From NCBI GenBank assembly GCA_025201865.1, contig MU603159.1, positions 1 to 14,029 on the forward strand: a stretch of 14,029 bases of DNA. Direction: 5' to 3'. The notes beneath the pieces are model-generated. The model did no database searches. It worked only from the letters and a program-made list of their open reading frames with translations, and was not told the origin of the DNA. The stretch is from Ramicandelaber brevisporus. Its lineage: Eukaryota; Kickxellomycota; Ramicandelaberales; Ramicandelaberaceae. A program made the position numbers and the translations under genes. Below, piece after piece: positions 1-7,621 of the stretch (the stretch's first letter is position 1; every line of letters begins with the position of its first letter).

Positions 1-505
1 CCTGGCCCCAGCCGTTGAAGTTGAAGTCCACGCCGTACAGAGTCTTGTTGGCATCGGTGACAAACACGGCGCCGGTGTCGCGAATCCACAGATCGTCCAC
101 CGGATGAACAACAAAGTTGACGTTGCCAACCTGGACAGGCGGCAGCTGCTTGCCACCTGTGAACACAGCTCCATACTCATAGACATTGGGATTGGTGCCG
201 ACCGGCTCGCACATCACCTCCTCCAGGAACTGCTGTGCTTCGGCTCTGTCCTCCTCGTTGACGAGAATGGACACCGGCTCGAAGCGCGCAATGTTCGCAG
301 CCATACGCATCAAGTCTTTTCTGGCAACCAGCCGATTCTTGGCAAACGGACCACGCTTCCCCCAGGCTCTGGTTGTAGCGCCGTACGCCATCCACGTCAG
401 ACTGTGGTGGCCTTCTTCTGGCATCACAACTTTCAGTGCCATGACACCAGAGCCAAGGAGAGCAGCCGTGCATATCACCAGCACCAAGACTGCTGCACGA
501 AACAT
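1..505 (-). CDS. Secreted agmatine/peptidylarginine deiminase-family protein (N-terminal part)
   Basis: Reading the complementary strand from the ATG at 505-503 gives 168 complete codons and then runs off the window, so the C-terminal half is missing. Residues 1-23 form a classic signal peptide: an Arg, then a hydrophobic stretch, ending GSGVMA. The mature part has family hallmarks: ARFEPVSILV at 73-82, then DDLWIRDTGAVFV at 137-149 and VDFNFNGWGQ at 159-168. The DxWxRDxG block with D143 matches the first catalytic/substrate-binding site of the guanidino-modifying (agmatine deiminase / bacterial-type PAD) superfamily. These enzymes turn a guanidinium group into a ureido group and release ammonia. 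The catalytic Cys would lie beyond the window, so activity cannot be confirmed. Ala replaces the usual Pro after RDTG. A signal peptide suggests an extracellular substrate such as protein or peptide arginine, rather than the cytosolic agmatine of classical AIH enzymes; that is inference. Codons are richer in third-position G/C than in the neighbouring genes. Confidence 0.88.
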   Translation of the reverse strand, partial: MFRAAVLVLVICTAALLGSGVMALKVVMPEEGHHSLTWMAYGATTRAWGKRGPFAKNRLVARKDLMRMAANIARFEPVSILVNEEDRAEAQQFLEEVMCEPVGTNPNVYEYGAVFTGGKQLPPVQVGNVNFVVHPVDDLWIRDTGAVFVTDANKTLYGVDFNFNGWGQ

Positions 506-588
506 GGGACTTTTGGTTTGTCTGTTCCTTGAAGCTGAGCCTTGCGAAAATGTGGCTGGAGTCAAATGTAAAAGAAAAAGAAGAAAGG

Positions 589-690
589 GTAGAGGATAAG
601 GATGTAGGAGAAGGATATCGAGAAAGGTATAGAGGATAAAGGTATAGAGGATAAAGGTGTAGAGGATAAAGGTAGAGGATAAAGGTGTAG
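589..690. repeat. Minisatellite with AGAGGATAAAGG core
   Basis: The core AGAGGATAAAGG occurs at 631, 646, 661 and 674, with unit lengths of 15, 15 and 13 bases. A related copy without one A lies at about 591. The surrounding stretch from about 570 to 725 is almost free of C on this strand. It lies 85-185 bp upstream of the deiminase start codon, so it may be part of that gene's promoter or leader. Confidence 0.85.
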
Positions 691-820
691 GAAGAAGGGT
701 ATAGGAAGAATGGAGTCGAGAAGGGGTAGTCGAGAGTACTGTGTATGTGAAAGAGCAGGTTTGGACCAACATCACACTCGGGTCGAAAGCCACCATAGTG
801 GGCTCTTTATTGTGTTTAAC

Positions 821-989
821 CTTCTCTATTCGAACAATCGATAGAACGGTCGCAAACCACCGCTCGAATACTCAGCTGGATGCACGGACCAGTCACCTCC
901 CCACTGTGATGACATGTTTGCTTCTACCCCCTCTCCGTTCGAATGATCGATAGAGTGCACGGGCCGGCTGCAATCCACTGGAATGCTCA
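821..989. repeat. Diverged direct duplication around a TTCGAAnnATCGATAGA motif
   Basis: Segment 821-874 and segment 930-989 share TTCGAA followed by ATCGATAGA, then a weaker match (GCAAACCACCGCTCGAATACTCA against GCAATCCACTGGAATGCTCA), in the same order and orientation. The offset is about 109 bp. It looks like an old tandem duplication. No transposon ends or coding potential are visible. Confidence 0.55.
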
Positions 990-1224
990 ATCGAATAACG
1001 TTGTGAATAACTATACAACTCCGTGAGTGACTCCGCTGGTCGACCCCCGCGTTCTCCTGAACCGCGTGGTTTCCATTGTGGAGTCCGAGGGTTCCAGTTG
1101 GAAGGGGGAAGGGGAACCAATGTCAGCTCGTTGCCAACTCTCGCAGAGTTACACACAAAAAAGTTACTCGCGTGGTTGTAACACGCTCCGGATGTACGAT
1201 CTGCAAGTCTGAGTTACTGAGATG

Positions 1225-1230
1225 TTTATT
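1225..1230 (-). terminator. Poly(A) signal of CCT4
   Basis: TTTATT on the plus strand reads AATAAA on the CCT4 strand, 64 bp past the CCT4 stop codon. The surroundings are A/T-rich. This is the expected position for a 3' end processing signal. Confidence 0.6.
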
Positions 1231-1293
1231 TTAAAACTAAAATAGAATAGAATTCAAATGGCAACTAATAATTATAAATGTTGGCTTTTGTTT

Positions 1294-2931
1294 TTAGCGA
1301 GTCTGAACAATGTCGTCAATCTTGAGAAGCATACGAACAGTTTCGGTTGCAAGCTCAATTGCACTAGTTGAGACGAGCAATGGCTGAAGAACATTCTCTT
1401 CAAGGATGTTGGTGATTGTGCCTTTACGGATATTGATACCAGCATTAGCTTCGCCCTGAGCGTGACGAGCACGAAGCTCAGTGACAATGCTGATTGGATC
1501 GAGACCGGCATTCTCAGCCAAGGTCATTGGGATAATCTCGAGGGCTTCGGCAAAGGCGCGAATGCAATGGGAGGCAGTGCCACCAAGAGTGCGAGCATAC
1601 TCACTCAGGCGAACCGCAATTTCAGTCTCGGGAGCACCACCGCCAGCAATGTAAGCACGCTTCTTTACCAAGCAGCGAACAACACAGAGGGCATCATGAA
1701 GAGAGCGCTCAGTCTCTTCCAAAATTTCGTCATTGGCACTGCGAACCAAGACGGAGACGGTGCGACCAGCATCCTTGACACCGGAGATCTGAACAATGCG
1801 AGCGCCGTTTGAATCAATCTCCTCGACTAAATCAGCAGTGCCCAATTTATCATCAGAGAATGAGTCAATGTCGGCAATGGGCTTGCATCCCGTGCTCTTG
1901 CAAATAAAGTCAATCTCATCACGCTCAATGTCCTTAATCACCATAATCTTCAGCTTTGACATGAAATGAAGGGAAATTTCATTGACAGCATCGCGCAAAA
2001 TGCTCTTCTGAATCAACAGGACATTGCAGCCACTCTTCTTAATCTTCTTGCACATGTTCAGCAAATACTGACGCTCCTCCTTAAGAATCTTGTCCATCTG
2101 GCGATAATCATTAACCACAATCTGATTGTCCATATCTGGCTTTGGTGGGGACAGTTGGAACTGAATCAAACCAATCTTGGCCTTTTCAATACGAGTTGGA
2201 CCACCGGCTGACTTAATCACATTCTGGTTCAACAAGACACCGTTCATCAACTCAGTGTCCTCAATAGTTCCACCAACTTTAGCCACCAGGCGAATGTCAC
2301 GCAAATCGGCGTTGCTGCCGTTCAAGTCAGTAACGGATAATACAGCATCGACGGCGATTGGAGCAATGATGGACAAATGCTGAGAAACAATCTTAGAGTT
2401 AAGCGAGGTTGATGCAATTTTAATCAAAGTGCTTCTATCCATCAAATCAATTGGCTTGGCCATATTCTCCAAATAGTTAATGCACTTTGAACTAGCCATC
2501 AAGAACGAATCGGAAATCTGAGTTGGATGGATTCCAACATTTAGCAGCTTCTCGCACTCAGATAATAAACTGCCAGCAATAACTACAACTGAAGTGGTTC
2601 CATCACCTGCAGCTACATCCTGCGCCTTAGACAAGTCAACTAACATGCGTGCTGCTGGATGCAATGCTGAAATATGCTCTAGCAAAGTAGCACCGTCATT
2701 GGTCATAATAGCCTGTCCATTGCTAGTAATAATCATCTTGTCCATTCCCTTTGGTCCAAGAGATGTGCGGCACAAATCCAAAATGGCCTTGCAAGCGCTA
2801 ATGTTACTCTTGCGGACCTCCTTTGGCTTCTCTCTATCGCTAAATGTGCCTCCTCCGCTGCCACCGGCAGATGAAGAGGTTGATGCTGCTGCTGGAGCTG
2901 AAGACACGGCTGAAGTAGCTGTTGATGCCAT
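1294..2931 (-). CDS. CCT4: T-complex protein 1 subunit delta (chaperonin CCT4)
   Basis: This is one of the eight subunits of the cytosolic chaperonin TRiC/CCT, which folds actin, tubulin and other proteins in an ATP-driven cycle. The 545-residue product is close to the usual length (about 530-540) and is intact. Group II chaperonin signatures appear in order: LGPKGMDKM at 58-66, TNDGAT at 77-82, the nucleotide-binding GDGTTSVVV at 109-117, GGGAPE at 430-435 and ENAGLDPI at 473-480. Delta-type segments are [12 protein letters not shown] (408-419) and [14 protein letters not shown]. The N-terminal 30 residues are a Ser/Ala/Gly-rich extension typical of delta subunits, and the first ATG at 2931 starts directly before it. 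There is no intron. It is transcribed divergently from COX20, with a 425 bp shared upstream region rich in microsatellites. Confidence 0.97.
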   Translation of the reverse strand: MASTATSAVSSAPAAASTSSSAGGSGGGTFSDREKPKEVRKSNISACKAILDLCRTSLGPKGMDKMIITSNGQAIMTNDGATLLEHISALHPAARMLVDLSKAQDVAAGDGTTSVVVIAGSLLSECEKLLNVGIHPTQISDSFLMASSKCINYLENMAKPIDLMDRSTLIKIASTSLNSKIVSQHLSIIAPIAVDAVLSVTDLNGSNADLRDIRLVAKVGGTIEDTELMNGVLLNQNVIKSAGGPTRIEKAKIGLIQFQLSPPKPDMDNQIVVNDYRQMDKILKEERQYLLNMCKKIKKSGCNVLLIQKSILRDAVNEISLHFMSKLKIMVIKDIERDEIDFICKSTGCKPIADIDSFSDDKLGTADLVEEIDSNGARIVQISGVKDAGRTVSVLVRSANDEILEETERSLHDALCVVRCLVKKRAYIAGGGAPETEIAVRLSEYARTLGGTASHCIRAFAEALEIIPMTLAENAGLDPISIVTELRARHAQGEANAGINIRKGTITNILEENVLQPLLVSTSAIELATETVRMLLKIDDIVQTR

Positions 2932-2954
2932 TTTTCGACAAACACGTCAACAAT

Positions 2955-2988
2955 TAGAGTTAGAGATAGAGTTAGAGATAGAGATAGA
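2955..2988. repeat. TAGAGW hexamer repeat
   Basis: Five tandem hexamers alternate TAGAGT and TAGAGA, beginning 24 bp upstream of the CCT4 ATG. On the CCT4 strand this is a CT-rich tract, probably in its leader or core promoter. Confidence 0.85.
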
Positions 2989-3030
2989 TCAAGCTGTAGA
3001 ACAATGTATGCTGCTGATCAAGTGAGGGGA

Positions 3031-3031
<1 letters not shown>

Positions 3032-3069
<38 letters not shown>

Positions 3070-3080
3070 AAGAAGAAGAG
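3032..3080. repeat. (AGT)n microsatellite running into (AGA)n
   Basis: About 38 bases of perfect AGT triplets (3032-3069) are followed by four AGA triplets. It is non-coding and lies in the shared upstream region of CCT4 and COX20. It is likely to vary in length between strains. Confidence 0.95.
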
Positions 3081-3260
3081 GCGGCGTCAATCACACAACT
3101 GGTTTAGGACGAGGCAATAGCGATACTTGGAGAAGCAAGAAGGCTGGCCTAACAGTGAAGGTACGATTACGCGTCTTCGTGGTATAATTTTCTGTGCTGC
3201 AAATGAAGAGTCGATCTGTCGGAATGGAGCAGAAACCAGCTACCAGCAAACAGATTTGCC

Positions 3261-3275
3261 TGTGTGTGTGTGTGT
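3261..3275. repeat. (TG)7 dinucleotide repeat
   Basis: A perfect 15-base TG run lies about 80 bp upstream of the COX20 start codon, in the CCT4/COX20 divergent region. Confidence 0.9.
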
Positions 3276-3356
3276 ATGCCAGACAGCCAGTTGATCTGCA
3301 ACTAGCATTATAATTCACCGCCAAAAAAATAGCAACACATACACAAACTGTGCGAA

Positions 3357-3827
3357 ATGAGCTCGACAGCAACACCACTGCCGCCGCCACAGACTACAAC
3401 TGCTGTGCAGCAACAACAGCAAGAACAGCAGCAACTATTACTACTACAGCAACAGCAAGCATCAAGCAATGCAGCACGCCAAATAGTAGTACCGGTGAGC
3501 AATCCGGATGATAGCAGAGCGGATAAGCTACAGCAAGCAGTGTCACTCATTTCAACCGATAGCTTTGGAAGAACACTCTCTGCTCCATGCGTCAAAGACT
3601 CATTCATGTATGGCTCGTCGATTGCATTTGGCACCGGCGTACTACGTTATTTCTACAGAGGCAACCCTGTCTCTGCTCTCTCCTGGGCTTTGCTAGCTTT
3701 CCCGCTATCCTCATTTGCCATTCGCGAGGCATGCCTATATAGCCGCAAATCTAAATTTGACCAAGTCAGAGCTGACATGCTCAACAAGTCAAATAATAAC
3801 AATGATAATAGAAACGATGCTGTTTAA
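3357..3827 (+). CDS. COX20: COX20-like cytochrome c oxidase assembly protein
   Basis: COX20 is a mitochondrial inner-membrane chaperone for newly made Cox2. Residues 78-124 carry the family core: P-C-V-K-D-S-F-M-Y-G at 77-86, a Gly-rich hydrophobic helix (about 83-98), then LRYF followed by a short loop and a second hydrophobic helix (about 104-123). This matches the two-helix COX20/FAM36A layout with its conserved Cys and LR-F motif. The C-terminus is charged and ends in an Asn run. Residues 17-34 are a Gln/Leu-rich stretch encoded by CAG/CAA and CTA triplets, part of a roughly 50-residue low-complexity extension. No obvious cleavable presequence is seen. The only sensible start is the ATG at 3357. 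It converges on RPF2 with 39 bp between the two stop codons. The protein is 156 residues. Identification rests on motif pattern rather than high identity. Confidence 0.82.
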   Translation: MSSTATPLPPPQTTTAVQQQQQEQQQLLLLQQQQASSNAARQIVVPVSNPDDSRADKLQQAVSLISTDSFGRTLSAPCVKDSFMYGSSIAFGTGVLRYFYRGNPVSALSWALLAFPLSSFAIREACLYSRKSKFDQVRADMLNKSNNNNDNRNDAV

Positions 3828-3834
3828 TATTACT

Positions 3835-3840
3835 TTTATT
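3835..3840 (-). terminator. Poly(A) signal of RPF2
   Basis: TTTATT here reads AATAAA on the RPF2 strand, 27 bp past the RPF2 stop and only 8 bp from the COX20 stop. Cleavage at the usual 10-30 bases beyond would put the RPF2 mRNA end inside the COX20 coding sequence, antisense to it. Confidence 0.55.
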
Positions 3841-3866
3841 TTTACTAAATCGATAGAATGGTTATA

Positions 3867-4796
3867 TTAATCATCAGATGTTCTTCTGCGCTTTGAATCC
3901 TCCGAATCATCGGCTTCGCGCTCAACAGTCGATCGCTTCAGTGCCTTAACCTTGCGAGTCTGAATCTTGTCCAGCTCTTGCTTGCCGAGATGAATGCGAC
4001 CAAACGTCTGACCAACACCGCCGTGCTCAATGTTCTTAGTTTTGGCTTGACGCAGCTGCTGCTTTGGAACGCGTGTCGCGGCATGGTACAGTTCGCTGTT
4101 GGCGAATTTAGTACGGCGGATAGAGAAGTCAAGAGATGGACCCATCTCTTCAAGCTCAACGCGAGGAAGGCGAGTGCCAGAGTTCTTGAGCTGGACGGTA
4201 TACACTCTCCAGTAGATTTTACCAGGGGAACCATCAGCCTCAAGCGGACCAGCAGTGACTACAATGACATGCTCGAGACCCTCCAAATGAACAAACTCGG
4301 CGGTTTCTCCGTGATAGAAATCCAGGAACATGTTCTTAATCTTAATGTAAAGATCATTTTGCTCAAACAGTACAGAGTTAAACAAGAACAATGGCTTCAG
4401 TCCACTTGCGCATTTCTGAGTGTCAAACAGCGACATTGGCTCGCATCTGTCGATTCCCAATTCAATCATATCCAGCAGTTTGTGATCAAACATTCTGCCC
4501 ATTACCAAGTTATTTGGTCTCTTTTTGCTGTGCGATCCAAACATGAATAGCGATGCATCGTTTCTATCGCTAAAGAACTCGAATGGAGTCTCATCCTCAA
4601 ATGGATTCAGCTGATTCTTCTTGTTGAACAGCACTGCGTCCGGCTTCTTCAGCTGTGCCAGATCTCCCATTGTGCAGTTGACAACCAAACTCGTGTGTGC
4701 ACCTTTGATGAACAGTGCCGTTTTGCCATTTTCCACCAACTTTGGCGCCTTTTCCTGCAATGCTCTCTTGCCACGGGACGACTTTGCCTTGATCAT
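3867..4796 (-). CDS. RPF2: Ribosome production factor 2 (Brix domain)
   Basis: Rpf2, with Rrs1, brings 5S rRNA, uL18 and uL5 into 60S pre-ribosomes in the nucleolus. From the ATG at 4796 the product has 309 residues, near the family's usual length. It opens with a basic segment in which KRALQEKAPKLVENGKTALF (residues 10-29) matches the conserved Rpf2 start. The Brix domain follows: LKKPDAVLFNKKN at 49-61, NPFEDETPFEFFSDRNDASL at 64-83, RMFDHKLLDMIELGI at 101-115, SGLKPLFLF at 131-139, LDFYHGE at 158-164 and LPRVELEEMGPSLDF at 210-224. The tail has the typical FGRIHLGKQELDKIQTRKVK (265-284), then an acidic and Arg-rich end. An in-frame ATG at 4952 would add 52 residues of Lys/Arg-rich, low-complexity sequence. 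I prefer 4796 because homologues begin there. No introns. Confidence 0.96.
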   Translation of the reverse strand: MIKAKSSRGKRALQEKAPKLVENGKTALFIKGAHTSLVVNCTMGDLAQLKKPDAVLFNKKNQLNPFEDETPFEFFSDRNDASLFMFGSHSKKRPNNLVMGRMFDHKLLDMIELGIDRCEPMSLFDTQKCASGLKPLFLFNSVLFEQNDLYIKIKNMFLDFYHGETAEFVHLEGLEHVIVVTAGPLEADGSPGKIYWRVYTVQLKNSGTRLPRVELEEMGPSLDFSIRRTKFANSELYHAATRVPKQQLRQAKTKNIEHGGVGQTFGRIHLGKQELDKIQTRKVKALKRSTVEREADDSEDSKRRRTSDD

Positions 4797-5317
4797 GCTT
4801 GCTATACTTGTCGATCGTCGATCTGCTGAGTGTCGATTTTGTCTGTTTTTTTTTTTCGCTGTTGTTATTAATTTTTTTTTTAAAAAAGCAAAAGGAAAGT
4901 TTGAGTGTTCAAAGCGGCTAATTTGGATTCCATCAAGCACAAACACAGCCACTCGTTACATTGGTTGGTAATTCATTGGATTATCAATGGATAGATATTA
5001 TTGAATGAATCATACCTGTATGGAGGTATGAGTAGTTAGTGCATGGCTGTCGTTGACGATGAACGTGCATGTTGCTGTAGCCAACAACGGTGTCTGTGGA
5101 ACTTCAGCCACCACAATTTAACATGTTGATTAATGCTACTTCCAGATGACTCTGAATGAAATAACTCGTAACTTGCATGTTAAACTAGTTTACCTTTCAT
5201 CTTCAAATGACGAGTTAGCTGCTCTAGATGGTAGCTGAATCCACATTAGATGGAACCGTAAATCTGTCGCTTCAAACCGAAAGCAAAAACAAAAAAGAAA
5301 AGTAACTCGTAAAAAAA
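4797..5317. promoter_or_regulatory. Divergent upstream region of RPF2 and the 5318 gene
   Basis: These 521 bp separate two genes transcribed away from each other and hold no convincing gene. They contain T- and A-homopolymers near RPF2 (about 4847-4887), an 8-bp perfect inverted repeat TCATACCT/AGGTATGA with a 6-base loop at 5010-5031, and three exact copies of TAACTCGT at 5162-5169 (+), 5210-5217 (-) and 5303-5310 (+). The last copy is 7 bases from the start codon of the 5318 gene. No clear TATA box is seen. Confidence 0.6.
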
Positions 5318-6028
5318 ATGAACGTGCATCTCAAAACTGCAGCGCGCAAAGTAGGTATGCAATGTCGTACCTTCTCAGCACAGATTGTTCAGCGGCAACA
5401 GCAGCAGAACAGACAGTTGCGAGAGCGTCTTCAACAGGCAAGAGTAGAGCTATATGAAAAGGACATAGCTTTGGCTGAACAGCTGGAAGATCAGCCGTTG
5501 CCTTCAACATATGGACCTCGTGCTCTTGAACGTATCAGACTTCGGCTGCTGAAGGCTATGCCGCGCGACTTTATGGTACAGCCGATGGAAGATGTATTGG
5601 CACTGGAATCCAGCAACTCAAAGGCTGACAAACGACGAGAAAGACGAATGATGAAAAAGGCATTATCATTGACTAATAATGACAGTCGCAGTAATAACAA
5701 TAGTGCTACCGAGAGCGTTATTGATCTTGCAGTTACAATGAAAAGGAAGAGATCAGGTCCGATGACGGCTACTCAGCTCAAGGCATTAGATGAGGAAGTT
5801 AGTCAAATGCTATCAAAAATACTGACATGTAATAATAATAGCAATGGTATAAATGGTAACAGCAGTAACAACGAAGAGAGAGTGATCGATGAAGAAAAGT
5901 ATGCAATGATTGCAAAATATCAATCATTCTTTGACGACTATCGAGCACTGCTGGATCATGCCATCAACGAAAGCAACAATCAAGTCAAGCAAGAGCAAGA
6001 GCAAGAGCAAGAGCAAGAGGAAAAGTAA
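5318..6028 (+). CDS. Unidentified protein, probably mitochondrial
   Basis: I do not recognise the family. The 236-residue product begins with a basic, amphipathic segment free of acidic residues up to about residue 36 (Lys6, Arg10, Lys11, Arg17, then TFSA), which looks like a mitochondrial targeting presequence. A Gln/Arg-rich stretch at 24-57 is probably helical or coiled coil. The most ordered part, 60-97, contains YGPRALERIRLRLLKAMPRD and looks conserved. Residues 104-116 are strongly basic, 118-132 and 171-186 are Asn/Ser-rich linkers, and 150-172 plus 189-218 are predicted helices. The tail is a Gln/Glu repeat from five CAAGAG hexamers. Size, basic composition and a mitochondrial leader would fit a mitoribosomal or organellar assembly protein, but no specific assignment is supported. 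The ATG at 5318 has an A-rich context (AAAAAAAATG) and is the first in frame. Confidence 0.72.
   Translation: MNVHLKTAARKVGMQCRTFSAQIVQRQQQQNRQLRERLQQARVELYEKDIALAEQLEDQPLPSTYGPRALERIRLRLLKAMPRDFMVQPMEDVLALESSNSKADKRRERRMMKKALSLTNNDSRSNNNSATESVIDLAVTMKRKRSGPMTATQLKALDEEVSQMLSKILTCNNNSNGINGNSSNNEERVIDEEKYAMIAKYQSFFDDYRALLDHAINESNNQVKQEQEQEQEQEEK
5990..6019 (+). repeat. CAAGAG hexamer repeat encoding (Gln-Glu)n
   Basis: Five perfect in-frame CAAGAG units encode the acidic Gln-Glu tail of the 5318 gene, ending a few codons before its stop. Degenerate related triplets continue past the stop to about 6045, so the repeat itself probably moved the stop codon. Confidence 0.9.
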
Positions 6029-6059
6029 GAACAAAAGCAAGAAAAGTCTGTGTAAAACT

Positions 6060-6150
6060 CTGTTTCCTCCCTCTCTCTCTTCCTCTACTCGCCTCTCCTT
6101 TTATCTGTCTTTGTCTCTCTACCTCTCTCTCGCTTACTCTTTTTTTATAC
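6060..6150. promoter_or_regulatory. CT-rich tract upstream of the sphingomyelinase-like gene
   Basis: About 85 bases are almost purely pyrimidine on the coding strand. They start just past the 5318 gene's stop and end 30 bp before the next start codon. They fill most of the 148-bp gap, so they must serve as 3' flank, promoter and/or leader. A tract of this kind recurs upstream of several genes here. Confidence 0.5.
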
Positions 6151-6176
6151 CTGTTTGATAAACGTAGATTCTGAAG

Positions 6177-7430
6177 ATGGTGAAGGTTCTGACGCTCAAT
6201 GTGTTCATGAGACCGCCTCTGATCAAGTCAAACGAGTCAGATTACAAGGACAGTAGACTGGAGTACCTGATTAAGAGAGTGTTGCCTCAATATGAAGTGG
6301 TAGTGTTGCAGGAGATGTTCAACTTTGGAACAAGCCGACGCCAAAAGCTGCTTTCAGAGGCCATCAGACTCGGCTACAAGTACAGCTATTGCAGTGAAGC
6401 AAAGAGCGTCTGGAATGTTCAAATTGATGGTGGATTGGTGATCCTGAGTAAGTATCCAATTGTGAAGACGGCAAGTGTTAATTACGAAAGAGGAATTGAA
6501 TCCGACTGGATGTGTGCCAAAGGAGCCTTATACGCTAGAGTGGCTGTAAATAATGATAATGATAATGGTAACGATGGCTCGAAAACTAATCATGTTCATA
6601 TCTTTACCACTCATACTCAAGCATCATACAATGTGGTTAGATCGCTTGATAACAAATATGCCCAAATCAGACTCCAGCAACTGACTATTCTCCACAAGTT
6701 TATTGCGGATCAGGTTTCCTCATCAGATATCGTTAACGGAGAGCCTATTTTAGTGCTGGGCGATTTCAATGTGGATGCACGTGGCAGTGAATTAATCAAC
6801 GTTGTACATGATACTAGCGGAATTAGTGCTCACCATGGATATTACTCAGACTCTCGCAATTGCGCCGCCGTGTCTGTACGTGACCACGCCATTGAATACG
6901 ACGCCATGATGTCCATTCTGAGAACTGGACAGGTTTCTCCATCCATCTGGGCTAAGGATAAAATTAGCAGTAGTAGACAAAATAACAACGATGCTACTTC
7001 TAACTCTGCTGAAGCGCCAACTACAGATGGACTTCGTGCAGATAGTTGTCTCTCATCAAATTCGTCGTTCGTTGATAATAGTCCCAAGAACAGCCCCGTG
7101 ATTGATTTGTGCGATGTTATTTATGAACAATATGGAGAACATCCAGTGACATTTGGTGATATTCTCAAACTCCCAGATGGCTCGGTAGTCCCAAGAGAAT
7201 CTGCCATTACTGGTGAAAATGGATATCGCTCGTGCCAGTGCCTCGATTACATCCTGGTTGCCTCCACCGTCAACTTGCGTTCCTCTTCTTCGTCGTCGAA
7301 CAATGACAAATTATACACCATTTCTGATACTCGCGTTGAACCTCTCTTTGTCGATCCCTCCACTGACCCTGGTTTGCCATTCACTCAAGCTTCCGACCAT
7401 TACGGTGTCTCCATAAACATTTCTTTCTAA
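6177..7430 (+). CDS. Neutral sphingomyelinase-like phosphodiesterase (DNase I-like fold)
   Basis: The product (417 residues) belongs to the endonuclease/exonuclease/phosphatase superfamily and looks most like neutral sphingomyelinases, which hydrolyse sphingomyelin or inositol phosphosphingolipids to ceramide. Metal-binding and catalytic motifs are in order: LTLNV with N8, VLQEMF with E46, DGGLVILSKYPI at 84-95, TTHTQA at 144-149, GDFNVD at 195-200 with D196 and N198, LDYIL at 356-360 and SDHYGV at 406-411 with the D407/H408 pair. The start ATG at 6177 opens directly into the first strand (VKVLTLNV). There is no signal peptide, and no C-terminal membrane helix pair as in yeast Isc1, so it is predicted to be soluble. 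Two Ser/Asn/Asp-rich inserts (about 125-137 and 262-307) and a Ser run at 368-375 break the core. The lipid substrate is inferred; an inositol-phosphate or nucleic-acid substrate cannot be excluded. Confidence 0.85.
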   Translation: MVKVLTLNVFMRPPLIKSNESDYKDSRLEYLIKRVLPQYEVVVLQEMFNFGTSRRQKLLSEAIRLGYKYSYCSEAKSVWNVQIDGGLVILSKYPIVKTASVNYERGIESDWMCAKGALYARVAVNNDNDNGNDGSKTNHVHIFTTHTQASYNVVRSLDNKYAQIRLQQLTILHKFIADQVSSSDIVNGEPILVLGDFNVDARGSELINVVHDTSGISAHHGYYSDSRNCAAVSVRDHAIEYDAMMSILRTGQVSPSIWAKDKISSSRQNNNDATSNSAEAPTTDGLRADSCLSSNSSFVDNSPKNSPVIDLCDVIYEQYGEHPVTFGDILKLPDGSVVPRESAITGENGYRSCQCLDYILVASTVNLRSSSSSSNNDKLYTISDTRVEPLFVDPSTDPGLPFTQASDHYGVSINISF

Positions 7431-7621
7431 CTTCTCACATCTTCTTGTCTCTTTCTTTTGTATCAGTCTTTGAAGTTACACGGCAATACTTACTTTTATA
7501 GCACAACAGCATGTATCGCATGTCTGTTTGTGGATTCAATTCTGCCAAAGTTTTGACTTGCAAAAAAAAATCACCGCTTTATTTTTTCTATTTTTTTCTA
7601 TCATTATCGTAGATCAGCAGT

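Larger units (their letters stand above)
506..1293. other. Gene-free interval between the deiminase and CCT4
   Basis: No convincing coding region is seen in about 790 bp. Open frames here are short, low in complexity and without family motifs. The interval holds a purine-rich minisatellite at 589-690, a diverged direct duplication at 821-874 and 930-989, and the 3' end signal of CCT4 near 1225. Because the deiminase reads leftwards, its promoter must lie here, and the purine tract would be pyrimidine-rich on its coding strand. Confidence 0.7.

Noticed and set aside
104-599. Plus-strand and other-frame open frames at the left edge
   Set aside because: They are shadows of the deiminase, whose minus-strand frame gives a signal peptide and the conserved RDTG and FNFNGWG blocks.
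1027-1212. Possible small gene or RNA with hairpin GCGTG/CACGC near 1165-1190
   Set aside because: The stem is only 5 bp, competes with a GTTAC/GTAAC pairing, and no RNA family features or coding motifs are seen.
2594-3025. 143-codon plus-strand frame over the CCT4 start
   Set aside because: It is the antisense shadow of CCT4; its end is the translated TAGAGW repeat.
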